DNA of 41,684 bases, taken from assembly GCA_027621915.1 (NCBI GenBank), contig JAQCAD010000029.1, positions 1 to 41,684 of the forward strand, in the 5' to 3' direction. Source of the DNA: Pseudomonadota bacterium. GTDB lineage: Bacteria; Pseudomonadota; Gammaproteobacteria; Steroidobacterales; Woeseiaceae. Within the stretch, counting starts at the first letter, position 1, and each line of letters begins with the position of its first letter. Below the pieces are notes generated by a model. The model ran no database searches. It was given only the letters and a program-made list of their open reading frames with translations, and had not been told where the DNA came from. The position numbers and the translations under genes were made by a program. Positions 31,899 through 41,684 of this stretch are shown one piece after another.

Positions 31899-32390
31899 AT
31901 GACGATTCCTGGCAGACGCCCGCTTAACGTGATTGGATTTTTAAGCTGCGCCGGCATGATGGGCTTTGCCCTGTATGCCGAGCACATTCTACTTTTGATG
32001 CCTTGCCCGCTATGTGTTTTTCAACGGGTTGCCGTGATTTCACTCGGCCTTATATTCCTGGTCGCCGCACTGCACAATCCACCTGCGTGGGGCAGGAATG
32101 TCTACGCAGCGCTGGTATTCACTGCCGCGGGTGCGGGTGTTGGCGTCGCCGGCTGGCACGTCTGGATCCAGAACCTGCCTGCCGACAAGGTCCCATCCTG
32201 TGGACCCGGTCTGAATTACATGCTCGATGCCTTTCCGCTGGCGGACGCATTGAAGATGGTGTTCACCGGTTCCGGTGAATGCGCGGACATTGCGTGGCAA
32301 TTTCTTGGACTCTCTATGCCTGCCTGGGTGGTGATTTCCCTGTGTGTCATCGGGACGTGCGGAATCTGGAATAACTGGCGAGAAACCTGA
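31899..32390 (+). CDS. dsbB: disulfide bond formation protein DsbB
   Basis: This 163-aa inner-membrane protein has four predicted helices. The first periplasmic loop contains CPLC (residues 36-39), the quinone-linked CxxC of DsbB. The second loop holds the other pair of cysteines (Cys in SCGPGLNYML and in GSGECADIAW). DsbB reoxidises DsbA and passes electrons to quinones. It begins 8 nt after phoU and is probably cotranscribed with it, an unexpected pairing with the phosphate regulon. All four catalytic cysteines are present. Confidence 0.92.
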   Translation: MTIPGRRPLNVIGFLSCAGMMGFALYAEHILLLMPCPLCVFQRVAVISLGLIFLVAALHNPPAWGRNVYAALVFTAAGAGVGVAGWHVWIQNLPADKVPSCGPGLNYMLDAFPLADALKMVFTGSGECADIAWQFLGLSMPAWVVISLCVIGTCGIWNNWRET

Positions 32391-32411
32391 GTTTGCAACG
32401 ACCGGCTGCGA

Positions 32412-33611
32412 TCAGGACAACAAAATTAGTTCCATGCTTCGTTCATATACGTCGCTGAGCTTTACAAGGTCTCGCATATCGACGTTTTCATTTGCCTTGT
32501 GAATCGAGGCGTTCCTTGGCCCGAATTCGATAACGTCAGCGCCGGTAGCGGCGATAAATCTTCCATCTGATGTGCCGCCGCCGGTCGAGAAGATCGGTCG
32601 TAATTCGGTTTTCTCTTTGATCGCCTGGGAAACCGCATCGGTTAGCGTTCCTTCTGAAGTCAGAAATGGCTCCCCGGACAGGATCCATTCCAGTTCGTAT
32701 TGGAACTCGTATTCATCAAGGACGTTTTCAACTTTTCTTGCCAGGGATTCGAAAGTCCATTCGGTCGAATAACGAAAGTTAAATCGAGCACTAAGTTCAG
32801 ATGGAATGACATTATCAGCGCCGACACCGCTGTGCAGATGAACGATTTCGAAACTTGTTGGCGGGAAATTAGCATTGCCGCTATCCCATTCGATTCTCAA
32901 CAACTCATCAAGCGCCGGCGCAAAGGCTCGTACTGGGTTTTTTGCGAGTTGTGGATACGCGACATGCCCCTGGATGCCGTACACCTTGAGCGATCCAGTC
33001 AATGATCCGCGTCGCCCGATTCGCACGCAATCACCCAATGCTTTGTCGCTTGAGGGCTCGCCGACGACGCAGTAGTTGATTTGTTCATCTCTGGCAGCGA
33101 GAACTTCCAGCACCTTTCGCGTCCCGTCTATGGCTGGTCCTTCTTCATCGCTGGTGATGAGGAACGCCAGACTTCCGTCGAAATCCTGATGCATTTCCAC
33201 GAATCTTTCTGCGGCCACGATCATTGCGGCGAGACTTCCTTTCATATCAGCGGAGCCACGACCAACCAGATGGCCGTCGCTGATGACGGCCTCGAAAGGG
33301 TCGGATCGCCAATTCGCCGGATCGCCGGCAGGAACCACATCAGTATGGCCGGCAAAACATAACACCGGCGGCTGATCGCCACGCCGGGCCCAAAGGTTGG
33401 ATACGTCACCGAATCGCATCGATTCGCAGTTGAAGCCAGCCTTTCTGAGGCGCGCTGCGATGACGCTCTGACAACCATTATCCTCGGGCGTTACTGATTG
33501 TCGTGCAATGAGGTCAATAGCCAGTTTGATGACCGGGTGAGAAGCAAGCTCAGATATTAATTCGGCACTCCTGTTCACCGGGTCGTCGAAGTGGAAGAAA
33601 ACGCAATACAT
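32412..33611 (-). CDS. dapE: succinyl-diaminopimelate desuccinylase DapE
   Basis: This M20-family zinc hydrolase makes LL-diaminopimelate from its N-succinyl form in lysine and peptidoglycan synthesis. Metal ligands are in FAGHTDVVPAGD, GRGSADMKGSLAAM and the catalytic TSDEEGPAIDGT, with a later ligand in NASIHKANENVDM. The substrate signature GGTSDGRFIAATGADVIEFG is intact. From the ATG at 33611 it has 399 aa, about 24 more than E. coli DapE at the N-terminus; a GTG at 33578 would shorten this by 11. It is divergent from pstS and its start lies 15 bp from the Pho box. Confidence 0.94.
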   Translation of the reverse strand: MYCVFFHFDDPVNRSAELISELASHPVIKLAIDLIARQSVTPEDNGCQSVIAARLRKAGFNCESMRFGDVSNLWARRGDQPPVLCFAGHTDVVPAGDPANWRSDPFEAVISDGHLVGRGSADMKGSLAAMIVAAERFVEMHQDFDGSLAFLITSDEEGPAIDGTRKVLEVLAARDEQINYCVVGEPSSDKALGDCVRIGRRGSLTGSLKVYGIQGHVAYPQLAKNPVRAFAPALDELLRIEWDSGNANFPPTSFEIVHLHSGVGADNVIPSELSARFNFRYSTEWTFESLARKVENVLDEYEFQYELEWILSGEPFLTSEGTLTDAVSQAIKEKTELRPIFSTGGGTSDGRFIAATGADVIEFGPRNASIHKANENVDMRDLVKLSDVYERSMELILLS

Positions 33612-33625
33612 AACAACGAGTTATG

Positions 33626-33658
33626 ATGCAGATAAACTGCAACATAATCGTAACATTT
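33626..33658 (+). promoter_or_regulatory. Pho box upstream of pstS
   Basis: Three 11-bp units are ATGCAGATAAA, CTGCAACATAA and TCGTAACATTT, lying 51-83 bp before the pstS start. The second and third are the best matches to the sites before the porin and phoB. They also face the divergent dapE start. Confidence 0.62.
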
Positions 33659-33708
33659 GGTCTTTAAGCTGTCTGCCATTGAAGCCAACTACCCAGGAGA
33701 AAACGACA

Positions 33709-34773
33709 GTGGCAAAGAGAACCATGAGACTGATGATTATTGCAAGCGCTTTGGCCAGCGCACTTGTCTGTGGTAATGCGGTGGCACAGGCAGGACGGGA
33801 TTACGTTTATATAGTCGGATCATCAACTGTCTATCCGTTTGCGACGGTGGTCGCAGAGCGATTCGGGCGCGGCAGCAATTTCAAGACGCCAAAAGTCGAG
33901 TCGACGGGATCCGGCGGCGGGTTGAAACTGTTTTGCGATGGTATCGGAGTGGACTACCCGGACGTCGCCAATTCCTCCCGTGCCATAACGAGTTCTGAGG
34001 TGAAAGCCTGCGCTGGCAATGGGGTCGATGAAATCGTTGAAGTGAAAATCGGCTATGACGGAATTGTGATCGCAAACGCAGTGTCTGGGATTGACGCGAA
34101 GTTGACGCGCAAAGATCTCTTTCTCGCATTGGCCAAAGAGGTACCTGGCGTCACTGAAGGCGAAATGATCAAGAATCCTCACAAGACCTGGCGGGACGTC
34201 AATGCAGACCTGCCGGCACAGAAGATTGAGGTACTTGGTCCGCCGCCAACTTCCGGAACACGAGACGCGTTTGTCGAATTAGCGATGGAGGGTGGCTGCT
34301 CCGCCATTCCGTGGATCAAGGCATTAAAAAGTAGTGACGGTGATCGGTTTAAAGCGATTTGTCACACGATTCGCGAAGATGGCGCATTCATTGAGGCAGG
34401 CGAGAATGACAACCTGATCGTGCAGAAGCTCGAGGCGAATCCCAGTGCGTTCGGGATCTTTGGTTTCAGCTTTCTCGACCAGAATGCGGAAAAGGTTAAA
34501 GGCGCCAGCATCGACGGTACCGAGCCCACATTTGATGCGATTGCCGATGGCAGCTATCCGGTGTCCAGACCGCTATATTTTTACGTGAAGAAAGCCCACG
34601 TTGACGTGATTCCGGGATTGAGAGCCTATCTTCGGGAGTTTACCAGCGAGAGAGCCTGGGGCGAGGAAGGCTATTTGTCCGATCGTGGCCTGATCCCGAT
34701 GCCAACTGCTGAAAGATCCAGCGTGGCCGCAGCGGTAGGATCGCTCACGCCTTTGACAATGGCAAACGAATAG
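33709..34773 (+). CDS. pstS: phosphate ABC transporter substrate-binding protein PstS
   Basis: This 354-aa periplasmic protein has a signal peptide (MRLMIIASALASALVCGNAVAQA). The mature part begins GRDYVYIVGSSTVYPFATVV, containing the Ser-Thr phosphate-binding loop, and continues VESTGSGGGLKLFC and the PPPTSGTRDAFVEL loop that completes the site. The long form with IDAKLTRKDLFLAL is typical of marine proteobacteria. The GTG at 33709 is chosen because AGGAGA lies 8 nt upstream; a TTG at 33679 is also in frame but lacks one. It is first in pstSCAB and lies downstream of a Pho box. Confidence 0.94.
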   Translation: MAKRTMRLMIIASALASALVCGNAVAQAGRDYVYIVGSSTVYPFATVVAERFGRGSNFKTPKVESTGSGGGLKLFCDGIGVDYPDVANSSRAITSSEVKACAGNGVDEIVEVKIGYDGIVIANAVSGIDAKLTRKDLFLALAKEVPGVTEGEMIKNPHKTWRDVNADLPAQKIEVLGPPPTSGTRDAFVELAMEGGCSAIPWIKALKSSDGDRFKAICHTIREDGAFIEAGENDNLIVQKLEANPSAFGIFGFSFLDQNAEKVKGASIDGTEPTFDAIADGSYPVSRPLYFYVKKAHVDVIPGLRAYLREFTSERAWGEEGYLSDRGLIPMPTAERSSVAAAVGSLTPLTMANE

Positions 34774-34790
34774 TCAATGCGGAAAAAGTG

Positions 34791-34822
34791 CACAAGGCGG
34801 CCCCTGTGGCCGCCTCTTTGTG
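34791..34822 (+). terminator. intercistronic hairpin between pstS and pstC
   Basis: GGCGGCC (34796-34802) pairs with GGCCGCC (34808-34814), with outer CACAA/TTGTG. The following T-run is short. Such stem-loops commonly stabilise the abundant binding-protein message and reduce read-through to the permease genes. Confidence 0.65.
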
Positions 34823-34857
34823 CCTGAAATCCACGACCTGAGATAACCGACCCAATT

Positions 34858-36246
34858 GTGCAAATAACGACACTGACACTCATTCTTTTTGCGATTGCTG
34901 CGAGTGCGTTCTATTTCGGACGCGAGCGATCGCTGGCAGTTGCAACGGGTCCGAAGAAGCTTCTGAGTTTGCACTCGTTACCGGGGTATTACGGCTACTA
35001 CACTGCGATCTGGGCCCTGTTGCCGGCGCTTGCGATCATATTGACCTGGATTCTGCTGGAGCCGAAAGTGATCGTGGCGCTTATCGTAAAAGGCCTGCCT
35101 GGCGCTGCACAGTCGATGTCCCCGGGTGAACTGAATTTGCTGGTAAACAATATTCAGAACCTGGCCAGCGGCGACGTTGTCGCCGTTGAAATAGATGCAG
35201 TAATTCGTGAAGCTTCCTTGCGTTACCAGGATTTGTCGTCGGTAAGCCGGCAGATGCTGGTGACATTGACGCTCGGTGTTGCCGCATTTGGCAGCGTATT
35301 CGGGTGGCGTCGAATCACACCGGATTTTCGGGCGCGAAACCGCGTAGAGTCTGTGGTTAGCGCATTCCTGATTGCTGCGTCCAGCATCGCGATCCTGACG
35401 ACGATCGGGATCGTCATGTCCGTTCTGTTTGAGGCAATACGTTTTTTTCGTGAAGTACCTGTAACAGAATTCCTGTTTGGGCTGAACTGGAGCCCGCAGA
35501 CGGCGATCCGTGCAGACCAGGTCGGATCGTCCGGGAGTTTTGGAGCTGTGCCACTTATCACGGGCACGCTGCTGATAACGAGCATCGCGATGGTGGTCGC
35601 CGTGCCTGTTGGGATAATGACCGCAATATTTCTTGCCGAGTATTCCTCCAGCCGCATACGCTCAATTACGAAACCTGCGCTGGAGATTCTTGCCGGTATA
35701 CCGACTGTGGTTTACGGATTTTTCGCTGCGCTCACTGTGGCACCGATTGTCCGAACTGCCGGTGAGTCAATGGGGTTTGAAGTTGCATCTGAAAGCGCGC
35801 TCGCCGCGGGCCTGGTGATGGGAATCATGATCATTCCGCTGGTGTCATCGCTATCGGACGACGCGATCAATGCCGTTCCGAGCGCCATGCGCGATGGTGC
35901 ACTTGCCCTCGGCTCAACTCGTTCGGAAACGGTGATCAAAGTGCTGTTGCCGGCCGCGCTACCTGGCATAGTAGGCGGCGTTTTACTGGCGATTTCACGC
36001 GCGATCGGCGAAACGATGATCGTGGTGATGGCCGCGGGCCTGGCTGCGAACCTGACCGCGAACCCGCTTGAAGCGGTAACCACGGTGACGGTGCAAATTG
36101 TAACACTGCTCGTAGGGGACCAGGAATTTGACAGCGCCAAGACACTGGCGGCCTTTGCTCTTGGCCTCATGTTGTTCCTCATTACACTTGGCCTGAACGT
36201 CCTCGGTCTGAAAGTGGTTCGCAAGTACCGGGAGCAATACGACTGA
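34858..36246 (+). CDS. pstC: phosphate ABC transporter permease PstC
   Basis: This 462-aa inner-membrane protein is longer than E. coli PstC (319 aa). Residues 1-20, 45-70 and 135-150 add membrane helices and a soluble insertion (GLPGAAQSMSPGELNLLVNN and on) before the conserved permease core. The core begins around residue 230 (SFGAVPLITGTLLITSIAMV) and has the EAA-like coupling motif AMRDGALALGSTRSETVIKV. The start is GTG at 34858. The stop overlaps the pstA ATG by one base. This long form recurs in gammaproteobacteria. Confidence 0.93.
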   Translation: MQITTLTLILFAIAASAFYFGRERSLAVATGPKKLLSLHSLPGYYGYYTAIWALLPALAIILTWILLEPKVIVALIVKGLPGAAQSMSPGELNLLVNNIQNLASGDVVAVEIDAVIREASLRYQDLSSVSRQMLVTLTLGVAAFGSVFGWRRITPDFRARNRVESVVSAFLIAASSIAILTTIGIVMSVLFEAIRFFREVPVTEFLFGLNWSPQTAIRADQVGSSGSFGAVPLITGTLLITSIAMVVAVPVGIMTAIFLAEYSSSRIRSITKPALEILAGIPTVVYGFFAALTVAPIVRTAGESMGFEVASESALAAGLVMGIMIIPLVSSLSDDAINAVPSAMRDGALALGSTRSETVIKVLLPAALPGIVGGVLLAISRAIGETMIVVMAAGLAANLTANPLEAVTTVTVQIVTLLVGDQEFDSAKTLAAFALGLMLFLITLGLNVLGLKVVRKYREQYD

Positions 36247-37526
36247 TGGTGTCGGGCAACCCATCGTCTCGCGCCCGCGTCGAGGCAGGTCTCGGAAAGC
36301 GGCGCCGCAGAGAGATTATTTTTCGATCATTCGGACTGGCTGCGACGCTGGTCGGCATATTCTTCCTGGTCGCATTTTTCTGGACGCTGATTGCAAAGGG
36401 CGCCAGTGCCTTCGCTCAGACCTTTGTGCAGCTCGACATCGAGTTTGCCGAAGAGGCACTCGCACCTGGTGGCGAATTGGACCTGGAATTTGCGGATTTT
36501 GATAGCATCGCGCGGACGGCATTGCGCACAAAATTTCCCGAAGTCACGTCACGAAACGACCGGCGCGAACTCAATCGCCTGATCAGCGTTGGTGCCGGCT
36601 ACCAGATCAGGGAAAGCATCATCCAGAATCCGGAATTGCTCGGAAAAACAGTTGCCATGCAGGTGCCAGCTGCCGCAAATGTCGATATGCTCATCAAAGG
36701 TAATATCGACCGAAACGTGCCCGCAGATCAGCGGCCCTTGTCTGACCAGCAAATACATTGGATCGATGCCCTGGTTGCTGATGGAAGTCTTGTGAAAAAA
36801 TTCAACAAGGCGCTTTTCGTCAACGGGGATTCGCGCGAACCGGAGCTTGCCGGAATCCGTGGCGCCTTGATGGGATCCTTCTACATGCTGGTGATCACGA
36901 TTGCGCTGGCGTTTCCCATCGGTGCAGCTGCGGCGGTCTACCTTGAGGAATTTGCAACCAAAAACCGCTGGGCTGACCTGATCGAAGTGAATATTAACAA
37001 TCTGGCCGCGGTTCCCTCGATCGTATTTGGCCTGCTGGGGCTGGCAGTCTTTATCAACTGGATCGGTATTCCGCGATCGGCTCCACTGGTGGGTGGCCTG
37101 GTTCTGTCTTTGCTAACGCTTCCGGTCATCATTATCGCAGCTCGTGCGGCGATCAAAGCAGTACCGCCGTCAATTCGGGAGGCTGCATTTGGCCTCGGGG
37201 CGTCTAAAATGCAGGTCATGTTTCATCATGTTCTGCCGCTTGCTCTGCCTGGCATGCTGACTGGCGCAATTATCGGGATGAGCCGCGCGCTTGGTGAATC
37301 GGCCCCTCTGCTGATGATCGGAATGGTCGCATTCATCGTGGACGTACCGGCAAGCATTTCAGATCCGGCGACGGCGTTGCCGGTACAAATCTACTTGTGG
37401 GCAGACAGCCCCGAACGTGCATTCGCTGAGCGGACTTCTGCGGCTATTATTATTCTCCTGGGCTTCCTGCTCCTCATGAATCTGGCCGCCGTAATAATGC
37501 GCAGGAAAGTGGAGCGTAGATGGTGA
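36246..37526 (+). CDS. pstA: phosphate ABC transporter permease PstA
   Basis: This 426-aa permease has an N-terminal helix (about residues 29-50), a large periplasmic insertion of about 150 residues, then the core transporter region from about 200 ([20 protein letters not shown]). The coupling motif is [21 protein letters not shown]. coli PstA is 296 aa; the longer form matches the long PstC here. The ATG shares a base with the pstC stop (TGATG), and the 3' end overlaps the pstB start by 7 nt, so pstCAB is tightly coupled. Confidence 0.93.
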   Translation: MVSGNPSSRARVEAGLGKRRRREIIFRSFGLAATLVGIFFLVAFFWTLIAKGASAFAQTFVQLDIEFAEEALAPGGELDLEFADFDSIARTALRTKFPEVTSRNDRRELNRLISVGAGYQIRESIIQNPELLGKTVAMQVPAAANVDMLIKGNIDRNVPADQRPLSDQQIHWIDALVADGSLVKKFNKALFVNGDSREPELAGIRGALMGSFYMLVITIALAFPIGAAAAVYLEEFATKNRWADLIEVNINNLAAVPSIVFGLLGLAVFINWIGIPRSAPLVGGLVLSLLTLPVIIIAARAAIKAVPPSIREAAFGLGASKMQVMFHHVLPLALPGMLTGAIIGMSRALGESAPLLMIGMVAFIVDVPASISDPATALPVQIYLWADSPERAFAERTSAAIIILLGFLLLMNLAAVIMRRKVERRW

Positions 37527-38431
37527 GTTTAAGTTTGCGGGAAACCGGCGAGTATAGAAGAATGAATCAAATGACCCAGCCGAGCATAACAAACGAAGTG
37601 TCACCGAAAAAATCAGTGACTGTTGAAGAGCCAGCCGCGGACGGGTACCAAACGGTCGGCGAGGTGCGTTGCAAGAGCCCTTTCATCGTCGCAGAGAACG
37701 TAGATGTTTACTATGGTGACAATCATGCGATCAAACATGTCACGCTTGAGATCGCCAAGAATCAGGTCATCGCGCTGATAGGCCCGTCAGGGTGCGGCAA
37801 ATCTACATTCCTGCGTTGCCTGAACCGAATGAATGATTCGATCGATTCAGCAAGAGTAACAGGCAGGATCACCCTCGACGGACAGGATATCTACAGCAAG
37901 GACCTCGACCCGGTCGTATTGCGTGCCCGCGTGGGCATGGTTTTCCAGAAGCCGAATCCTTTCCCGAAAAGCATTTACGACAATGTTGCTTACGGACCTA
38001 GGATCCATGGGCTTGCGAATGATCGTGCGGAACTCGATGACATCGTGCACACGAGTCTCGAACGGGCCGGCCTGTTAAAGGAGGTCAAAAACCGCCTGGA
38101 CGAACCCGGTACCGGATTGTCCGGCGGGCAACAGCAGCGTTTGTGTATCGCCCGGACGATCGCCGTGAATCCGGAAGTGATCCTGATGGATGAACCTTGT
38201 TCTGCACTGGATCCGATTGCGACTGCAAGAATCGAGGACCTGATGGACGAGCTGTCTGAGGACTATGCGATAGTGATCGTCACGCACTCAATGCAACAGG
38301 CAGCACGCGTTTCCCGGCGCGTGGCTTACTTTCATCTCGGCCATCTGATAGAAGTGGACGAGACCAACAAGATCTTCACAAATCCCCGTCACAAGCTGAC
38401 GGAAGATTATGTGACAGGGCGGATCGGCTAA
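37520..38431 (+). CDS. pstB: phosphate ABC transporter ATPase PstB
   Basis: This 303-aa ATPase has Walker [10 protein letters not shown] at residues 88-96, signature [13 protein letters not shown] and Walker [14 protein letters not shown], with [15 protein letters not shown] typical of PstB. It powers phosphate import with PstC and PstA. The first 50 residues precede the usual family start, so an internal ATG at 37562 is possible. The ATG at 37520 has GGAG 6-7 nt upstream inside pstA, and I prefer it. The 3' end overlaps the convergent arsC-like gene by 4 nt. No phoU follows. Confidence 0.95.
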   Translation: MVSLSLRETGEYRRMNQMTQPSITNEVSPKKSVTVEEPAADGYQTVGEVRCKSPFIVAENVDVYYGDNHAIKHVTLEIAKNQVIALIGPSGCGKSTFLRCLNRMNDSIDSARVTGRITLDGQDIYSKDLDPVVLRARVGMVFQKPNPFPKSIYDNVAYGPRIHGLANDRAELDDIVHTSLERAGLLKEVKNRLDEPGTGLSGGQQQRLCIARTIAVNPEVILMDEPCSALDPIATARIEDLMDELSEDYAIVIVTHSMQQAARVSRRVAYFHLGHLIEVDETNKIFTNPRHKLTEDYVTGRIG

Positions 38432-38775
38432 CTCAAATCAGCGCCGGCGTAGGCCTGGTCCGAGAAACCGACCAGAAGTTTTATCTTCAATTCCAGAATC
38501 GGGCGCTTGATAAGTGTTGGCCGCTGGAGCATCAATTCCAGGGCGCGTTTTTCACTCATCGGGTGTCGCTCGGCTTTCGGAATTTCCCGCCAGGTGGTGC
38601 TTCGCGTATTTAACAGACTCTGCCACCCGGCAATACCTGCCCAGCGAGCAAGTGTCGCCTCGGCCAGACCATCAACCCGAAAATCGTGAAATCGATGCTC
38701 CACCGAATTCGCATCCAGCCACTTGCGGGCTTTTCTGCAGCTGTCGCAATTGGGAATGCCATAAATTGTCAGCAC
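38428..38775 (-). CDS. ArsC/Spx-family thioredoxin-fold protein
   Basis: This 115-aa protein belongs to the arsenate reductase-like family, close to YffB/Spx. The N-terminal loop reads [20 protein letters not shown], with CxxC (residues 10-13) and the helix after it. The later [15 protein letters not shown] contains the cis-Pro region conserved in ArsC folds. Related proteins often lie next to dapE in other gammaproteobacteria, and dapE is only 5 kb away here. True arsenate reductase activity is unlikely; the biochemical function is unsettled. It lies 10 bp downstream of glnD. Confidence 0.85.
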   Translation of the reverse strand: MLTIYGIPNCDSCRKARKWLDANSVEHRFHDFRVDGLAEATLARWAGIAGWQSLLNTRSTTWREIPKAERHPMSEKRALELMLQRPTLIKRPILELKIKLLVGFSDQAYAGADLS

Positions 38776-38785
38776 TTCGAATCCT

Positions 38786-41458
38786 TCATGAGTTCGAATC
38801 GATTGCTCGAATCAGGCGCTCCTGCAATTTGCTGCAAGTAACGTCGCTGAGTGGGTCGCTCTTCGAATCGGTGACATAAAAAACGTCTTCGGCTCGCTCA
38901 CCGATAGTCAGAATTTTGGCGGTTTCGATATTGATACCGAACTCAACAAAAATTCGGCCGACGGTTGAAAGTATTCCTGGGCGATCTCCGGTTACCAGTT
39001 CCATCACCGTTCGGCCGTTAGTGATGTCCTGATCGAAACTGACGATCGTTTTGGTGGCGAACATGCGGACCTGGCGTGGAGCAGGTCGGGTCACAATGTC
39101 GGCATCCTCATCGCTGGATGCGAGAATTCGGGTCAGTGCACGCCGAATTCTGGCGATTCGTGGAGCGTCCACCTCATTGCGCTGGTCCAATTCCATGAAA
39201 ATGTATGTGTCGAGGCTAAAATCGTTTGTTAGCGGAACGATCCGGACGTCGACAATGGTCATGCCAAGTTCGTCGAGAAGTGCTGTCGCATGGGCAAAGG
39301 TTTGCTTGGATCGCGGTGTAACCAGAACCGCTTCGATGCCATCTCCATCAGTTCGCACACGAACGTCCTGCAGGCCGAATTCCGAACTGACGTCCGAATC
39401 GGCAAGGATTTTCGTGTGCCAGGCGATTTCGCCACTTTTGTAGCGCAGGAAATAGTCTTCGCCAAACAGTTGCCAGACCCGGTCAATGACTGTTGCGGTC
39501 GCGCCGGACTCTTTGAGCAGACGACGGGCCGCCTCTTGTGTTTCACTTATTAACAGCTCGCGATCAATGGGTTTCTCCAGACCGCGGCGAAGTGCGCGCG
39601 CCGTTAACTCATAGAGATCGCGAAACAATGTTGCTTTCCACGAATTCCAGAGTTTTGGATTCGTTCCTTTGACATCCGCAATTGTCAGCACATACAGGTA
39701 GTCAAGGTGTGTCTTGTCGCGCACCAGCGCAGCAAATTCATTGATCACGTCAGGATCGCTAAGATCCTTTTTCTGCGCGGTCATCGATAGCGCAAGATGA
39801 TGACGTACCAGCCAGGCGACAGTTCGGGCCTCGTACTTACTCAACCCGTGTTCAAGGCAGAATGATTCTGCATCGACAGCGCCCAGTTCGGAGTGATCGC
39901 CTCCACGCCCTTTGGCGATATCGTGGAACAGTCCGCCCAGGTAGACAATTTCAGGTTTCTCGAAAGACTGCATCAACGGTGAGCAGTGTGGATACTCGTG
40001 ATCAAAACGACTGAGCGCGAAGCGACGCAGGTTGTTGACAACAAACAGTGTGTGCTGATCAACGGTATAGGCGTGAAACAGATCGTATTGCATTCGGCCA
40101 ACAATTCTTCCGAAAGACGGAATGTACAATCCGAGCACTCCGTATAGATTCATGCGCCTGAGCACGTGCGTTACACCGGCAGGCGCACGAAGAATACTCA
40201 GGAAAAGCCGGTGGTTACGTGGTTTCTGGCGAAATTCTTCATCAATAAGGTGCAGGTTGCGGCGGATGAGCCCTATTGTCAGCGCGCTGACTCCACGAAT
40301 GTCATCGTGTTGCTGCAACAACAAAAAGACTTCCAGAAGGGCAGAGGGTTCGCGCGCGAAAACCTGATCGTTGGTCGTCTGCAGAAAACCGTTTTTTACC
40401 TGGAAGCGTTCGTTCACCGGATGCGGCTTGGCGTCCGGATCCATCAATATCGCTTCCTCAAAGAGTTGCAGCAGCATTTCGTTCAGCCGGCTCAGCTCCA
40501 TGACAGTTCGGTAATAACGCTGCATCAGTTGCTCAACGGCAAGCGTATAAGTCGCATCCTCGTAACCGAGCATGCTGGCGAGACGCGATTGATGATCAAA
40601 AAGCAGGCGATCTTCTCGTCGACCGGTCAGTGCGTGCAATCCGAATCGCACGCGCCAAAGAAATTCCTGACCCTGCTGCAGATTCTCGAGGTGGACTGGC
40701 GTGAGAAAATTATGCGTGACCAGTTCATCCAGTGTGTGGACACCAAAATGGCGTTTGGCGACCCAGCCAATCATTTGGATGTCCCGCAAACCGCCCGGAC
40801 TCCCTTTTACATTTGGTTCCAGTTGATAGGCCGTATCTTCATAACGCAGATGTCGTGCACGCTGTTCTTTCAGTTTTTCGGCAAAAAATTTGTCAGATGG
40901 CCAGATATCGTCCGACGTGAGTTTTTGACTCATTTCGCGAAACAGGGGAATCGATCCGTCGATGAGCCGTGCTTCAATCAGCGTTGTCGTAATCGTAATG
41001 TCTTGCGCAGACTGCTCACAGCACTCTCCAATGTTTCTGACGCTGTGGCCAATGTCCAGTCCGACGTCCCACAACGAGGCAAAAAATTCGGCAATGACCG
41101 TCGCCGCTTCGTCCGGCAGCGGGTCCGGAACCAGGACCATGATGTCCACATCCGAGTATGGGTGCAGTTCGCCCCGGCCGTAGCCGCCTACCGCAACGAG
41201 CGCCGCCTTACTTGCGAAATCGGCGACGTACTCCTGCCATAACCTGACCAGTATCTGGTCGACGATATCCGAGCGCGCGTGGACAAGTTTGACGACTGAC
41301 TCACCGGCCCTGAATCGCGCGATCAGATTTTCGCTTGCAGCAGCCAGCGCTTCGCGGCATCGACCCGCGGGTAGTGATTGGTCATTTAACTTGCGCTGCA
41401 GGATCTGAATGGCCTCGTCCGTGGCCGGGTCAGCATGAGCGGCATGTTCAGCGGTCAT
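38786..41458 (-). CDS. glnD: bifunctional uridylyltransferase/uridylyl-removing enzyme GlnD
   Basis: This 890-aa enzyme controls nitrogen assimilation by uridylylating and deuridylylating PII proteins in response to glutamine. The nucleotidyltransferase site is [20 protein letters not shown] with the catalytic Asp pair at about residues 103 and 105. The HD domain with [14 protein letters not shown] is near residue 512. Two ACT domains that sense glutamine lie in the last 190 residues (about 705-785 and 815-890, [20 protein letters not shown]). The start overlaps the map 3' end, a classic gammaproteobacterial arrangement. Length and motifs are complete. Confidence 0.96.
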   Translation of the reverse strand: MTAEHAAHADPATDEAIQILQRKLNDQSLPAGRCREALAAASENLIARFRAGESVVKLVHARSDIVDQILVRLWQEYVADFASKAALVAVGGYGRGELHPYSDVDIMVLVPDPLPDEAATVIAEFFASLWDVGLDIGHSVRNIGECCEQSAQDITITTTLIEARLIDGSIPLFREMSQKLTSDDIWPSDKFFAEKLKEQRARHLRYEDTAYQLEPNVKGSPGGLRDIQMIGWVAKRHFGVHTLDELVTHNFLTPVHLENLQQGQEFLWRVRFGLHALTGRREDRLLFDHQSRLASMLGYEDATYTLAVEQLMQRYYRTVMELSRLNEMLLQLFEEAILMDPDAKPHPVNERFQVKNGFLQTTNDQVFAREPSALLEVFLLLQQHDDIRGVSALTIGLIRRNLHLIDEEFRQKPRNHRLFLSILRAPAGVTHVLRRMNLYGVLGLYIPSFGRIVGRMQYDLFHAYTVDQHTLFVVNNLRRFALSRFDHEYPHCSPLMQSFEKPEIVYLGGLFHDIAKGRGGDHSELGAVDAESFCLEHGLSKYEARTVAWLVRHHLALSMTAQKKDLSDPDVINEFAALVRDKTHLDYLYVLTIADVKGTNPKLWNSWKATLFRDLYELTARALRRGLEKPIDRELLISETQEAARRLLKESGATATVIDRVWQLFGEDYFLRYKSGEIAWHTKILADSDVSSEFGLQDVRVRTDGDGIEAVLVTPRSKQTFAHATALLDELGMTIVDVRIVPLTNDFSLDTYIFMELDQRNEVDAPRIARIRRALTRILASSDEDADIVTRPAPRQVRMFATKTIVSFDQDITNGRTVMELVTGDRPGILSTVGRIFVEFGINIETAKILTIGERAEDVFYVTDSKSDPLSDVTCSKLQERLIRAIDSNS

Positions 41459-41684
41459 TTGACCCGAGCGTGAGGACCTCGTAGCCGTTTTCTGTAATCA
41501 GCACCGTGTGCTCCCATTGTGCCGAGAGTTTGTGATCTTTGGTAACCACCGTCCATCCGTCCGGTAAGAGCCGAACGTGCCTTTTGCCGGCGTTAACCAT
41601 GGGTTCCACCGTCATCGTCATGCCCGCCTTTAATTCGAAGCCAGTGCCCCTCGTGCCATAGTGCAGAACCTGCGGATCTTCATG
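41448..41684 (-). CDS. map: methionine aminopeptidase, 3' end (partial)
   Basis: The last 78 codons of map run off the window edge. They begin at the conserved [10 protein letters not shown], which supplies a metal-binding His, and include Glu in [12 protein letters not shown] and Glu in [20 protein letters not shown]. These are three of the family's metal ligands. The enzyme removes the initiator methionine from nascent proteins. The stop at 41450-41448 lies inside glnD, an 11-nt overlap. Nothing looks abnormal in the visible part. Confidence 0.93.
   Translation of the reverse strand, partial: HEDPQVLHYGTRGTGFELKAGMTMTVEPMVNAGKRHVRLLPDGWTVVTKDHKLSAQWEHTVLITENGYEVLTLGSNDR

Noticed and set aside
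40166-41242. A 358-codon open frame on the plus strand
   Set aside because: It lies wholly antisense to glnD, whose motifs are complete; the frame has no recognisable domain and arises from glnD codon bias.

Overview
This 41.7-kb window looks like a chromosome segment of a gammaproteobacterium, probably marine or sediment-dwelling. The evidence is the core gene set: dusA, a GTP-type pckG, yoaA-tsaB, phoB-phoR, phoU, dsbB, dapE, pstSCAB, a Spx/ArsC-like gene, and glnD overlapping map. I cannot name the genus from sequence alone.

Bases 1-10,900 are accessory DNA. The left edge holds an IS3-family insertion sequence (57-1405) whose transposase orfB is frameshifted. Next comes a stretch of integron gene cassettes with two well-formed attC sites (1438-1515 and 3148-3235) and a truncated third. 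The cassettes carry a NERD/zinc-ribbon protein, two toxin-antitoxin pairs with their own promoters, an 80-aa orphan, and decayed toxin fragments. From about 4327 to 10943 lies what I read as a genomic island inserted in the 5' end of dusA. A dusA-adjacent tyrosine integrase sits beside intact dusA, and a 26-bp imperfect copy of the dusA start region (23/26) lies at the far end. The island carries a four-gene, overlapping-start module (Integrase_1-type recombinase, 131-aa protein, 67-aa protein, PrtN-like regulator), an 876-bp gene-poor stretch with a strong hairpin, a DUF1778/GNAT toxin-antitoxin pair, a CxxC protein, and remnants of a RecB-like nuclease, an Lhr-like helicase and an IS21 element.

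Bases 10,885-15,600 are housekeeping or signalling genes: dusA, a methyltransferase, a class III cyclase fused to an FHA domain, and pckG on the opposite strand.

Bases 15,991-24,849 form a locus for exported DUF11-type proteins: two small ones, one frameshifted, and a protein of nearly 2000 residues with DUF11 repeats, an internal OmpA-like domain and a probable C-terminal outer-membrane barrel. Three strong hairpins lie at the 5' end of the giant gene. This locus is the best candidate for an undescribed system.

Bases 24,933-38,431 hold yoaA-tsaB and then a phosphate regulon: phoB-phoR, a putative porin, phoU, dsbB, divergent dapE, and pstSCAB. I see Pho-box-like 11-bp repeat arrays before phoB, the porin, phoU and pstS. 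This suggests PhoB controls phosphate uptake across the outer and inner membranes, with PhoU located away from pstSCAB. The window ends with the arsC-like gene, glnD and the 3' end of map on the minus strand.
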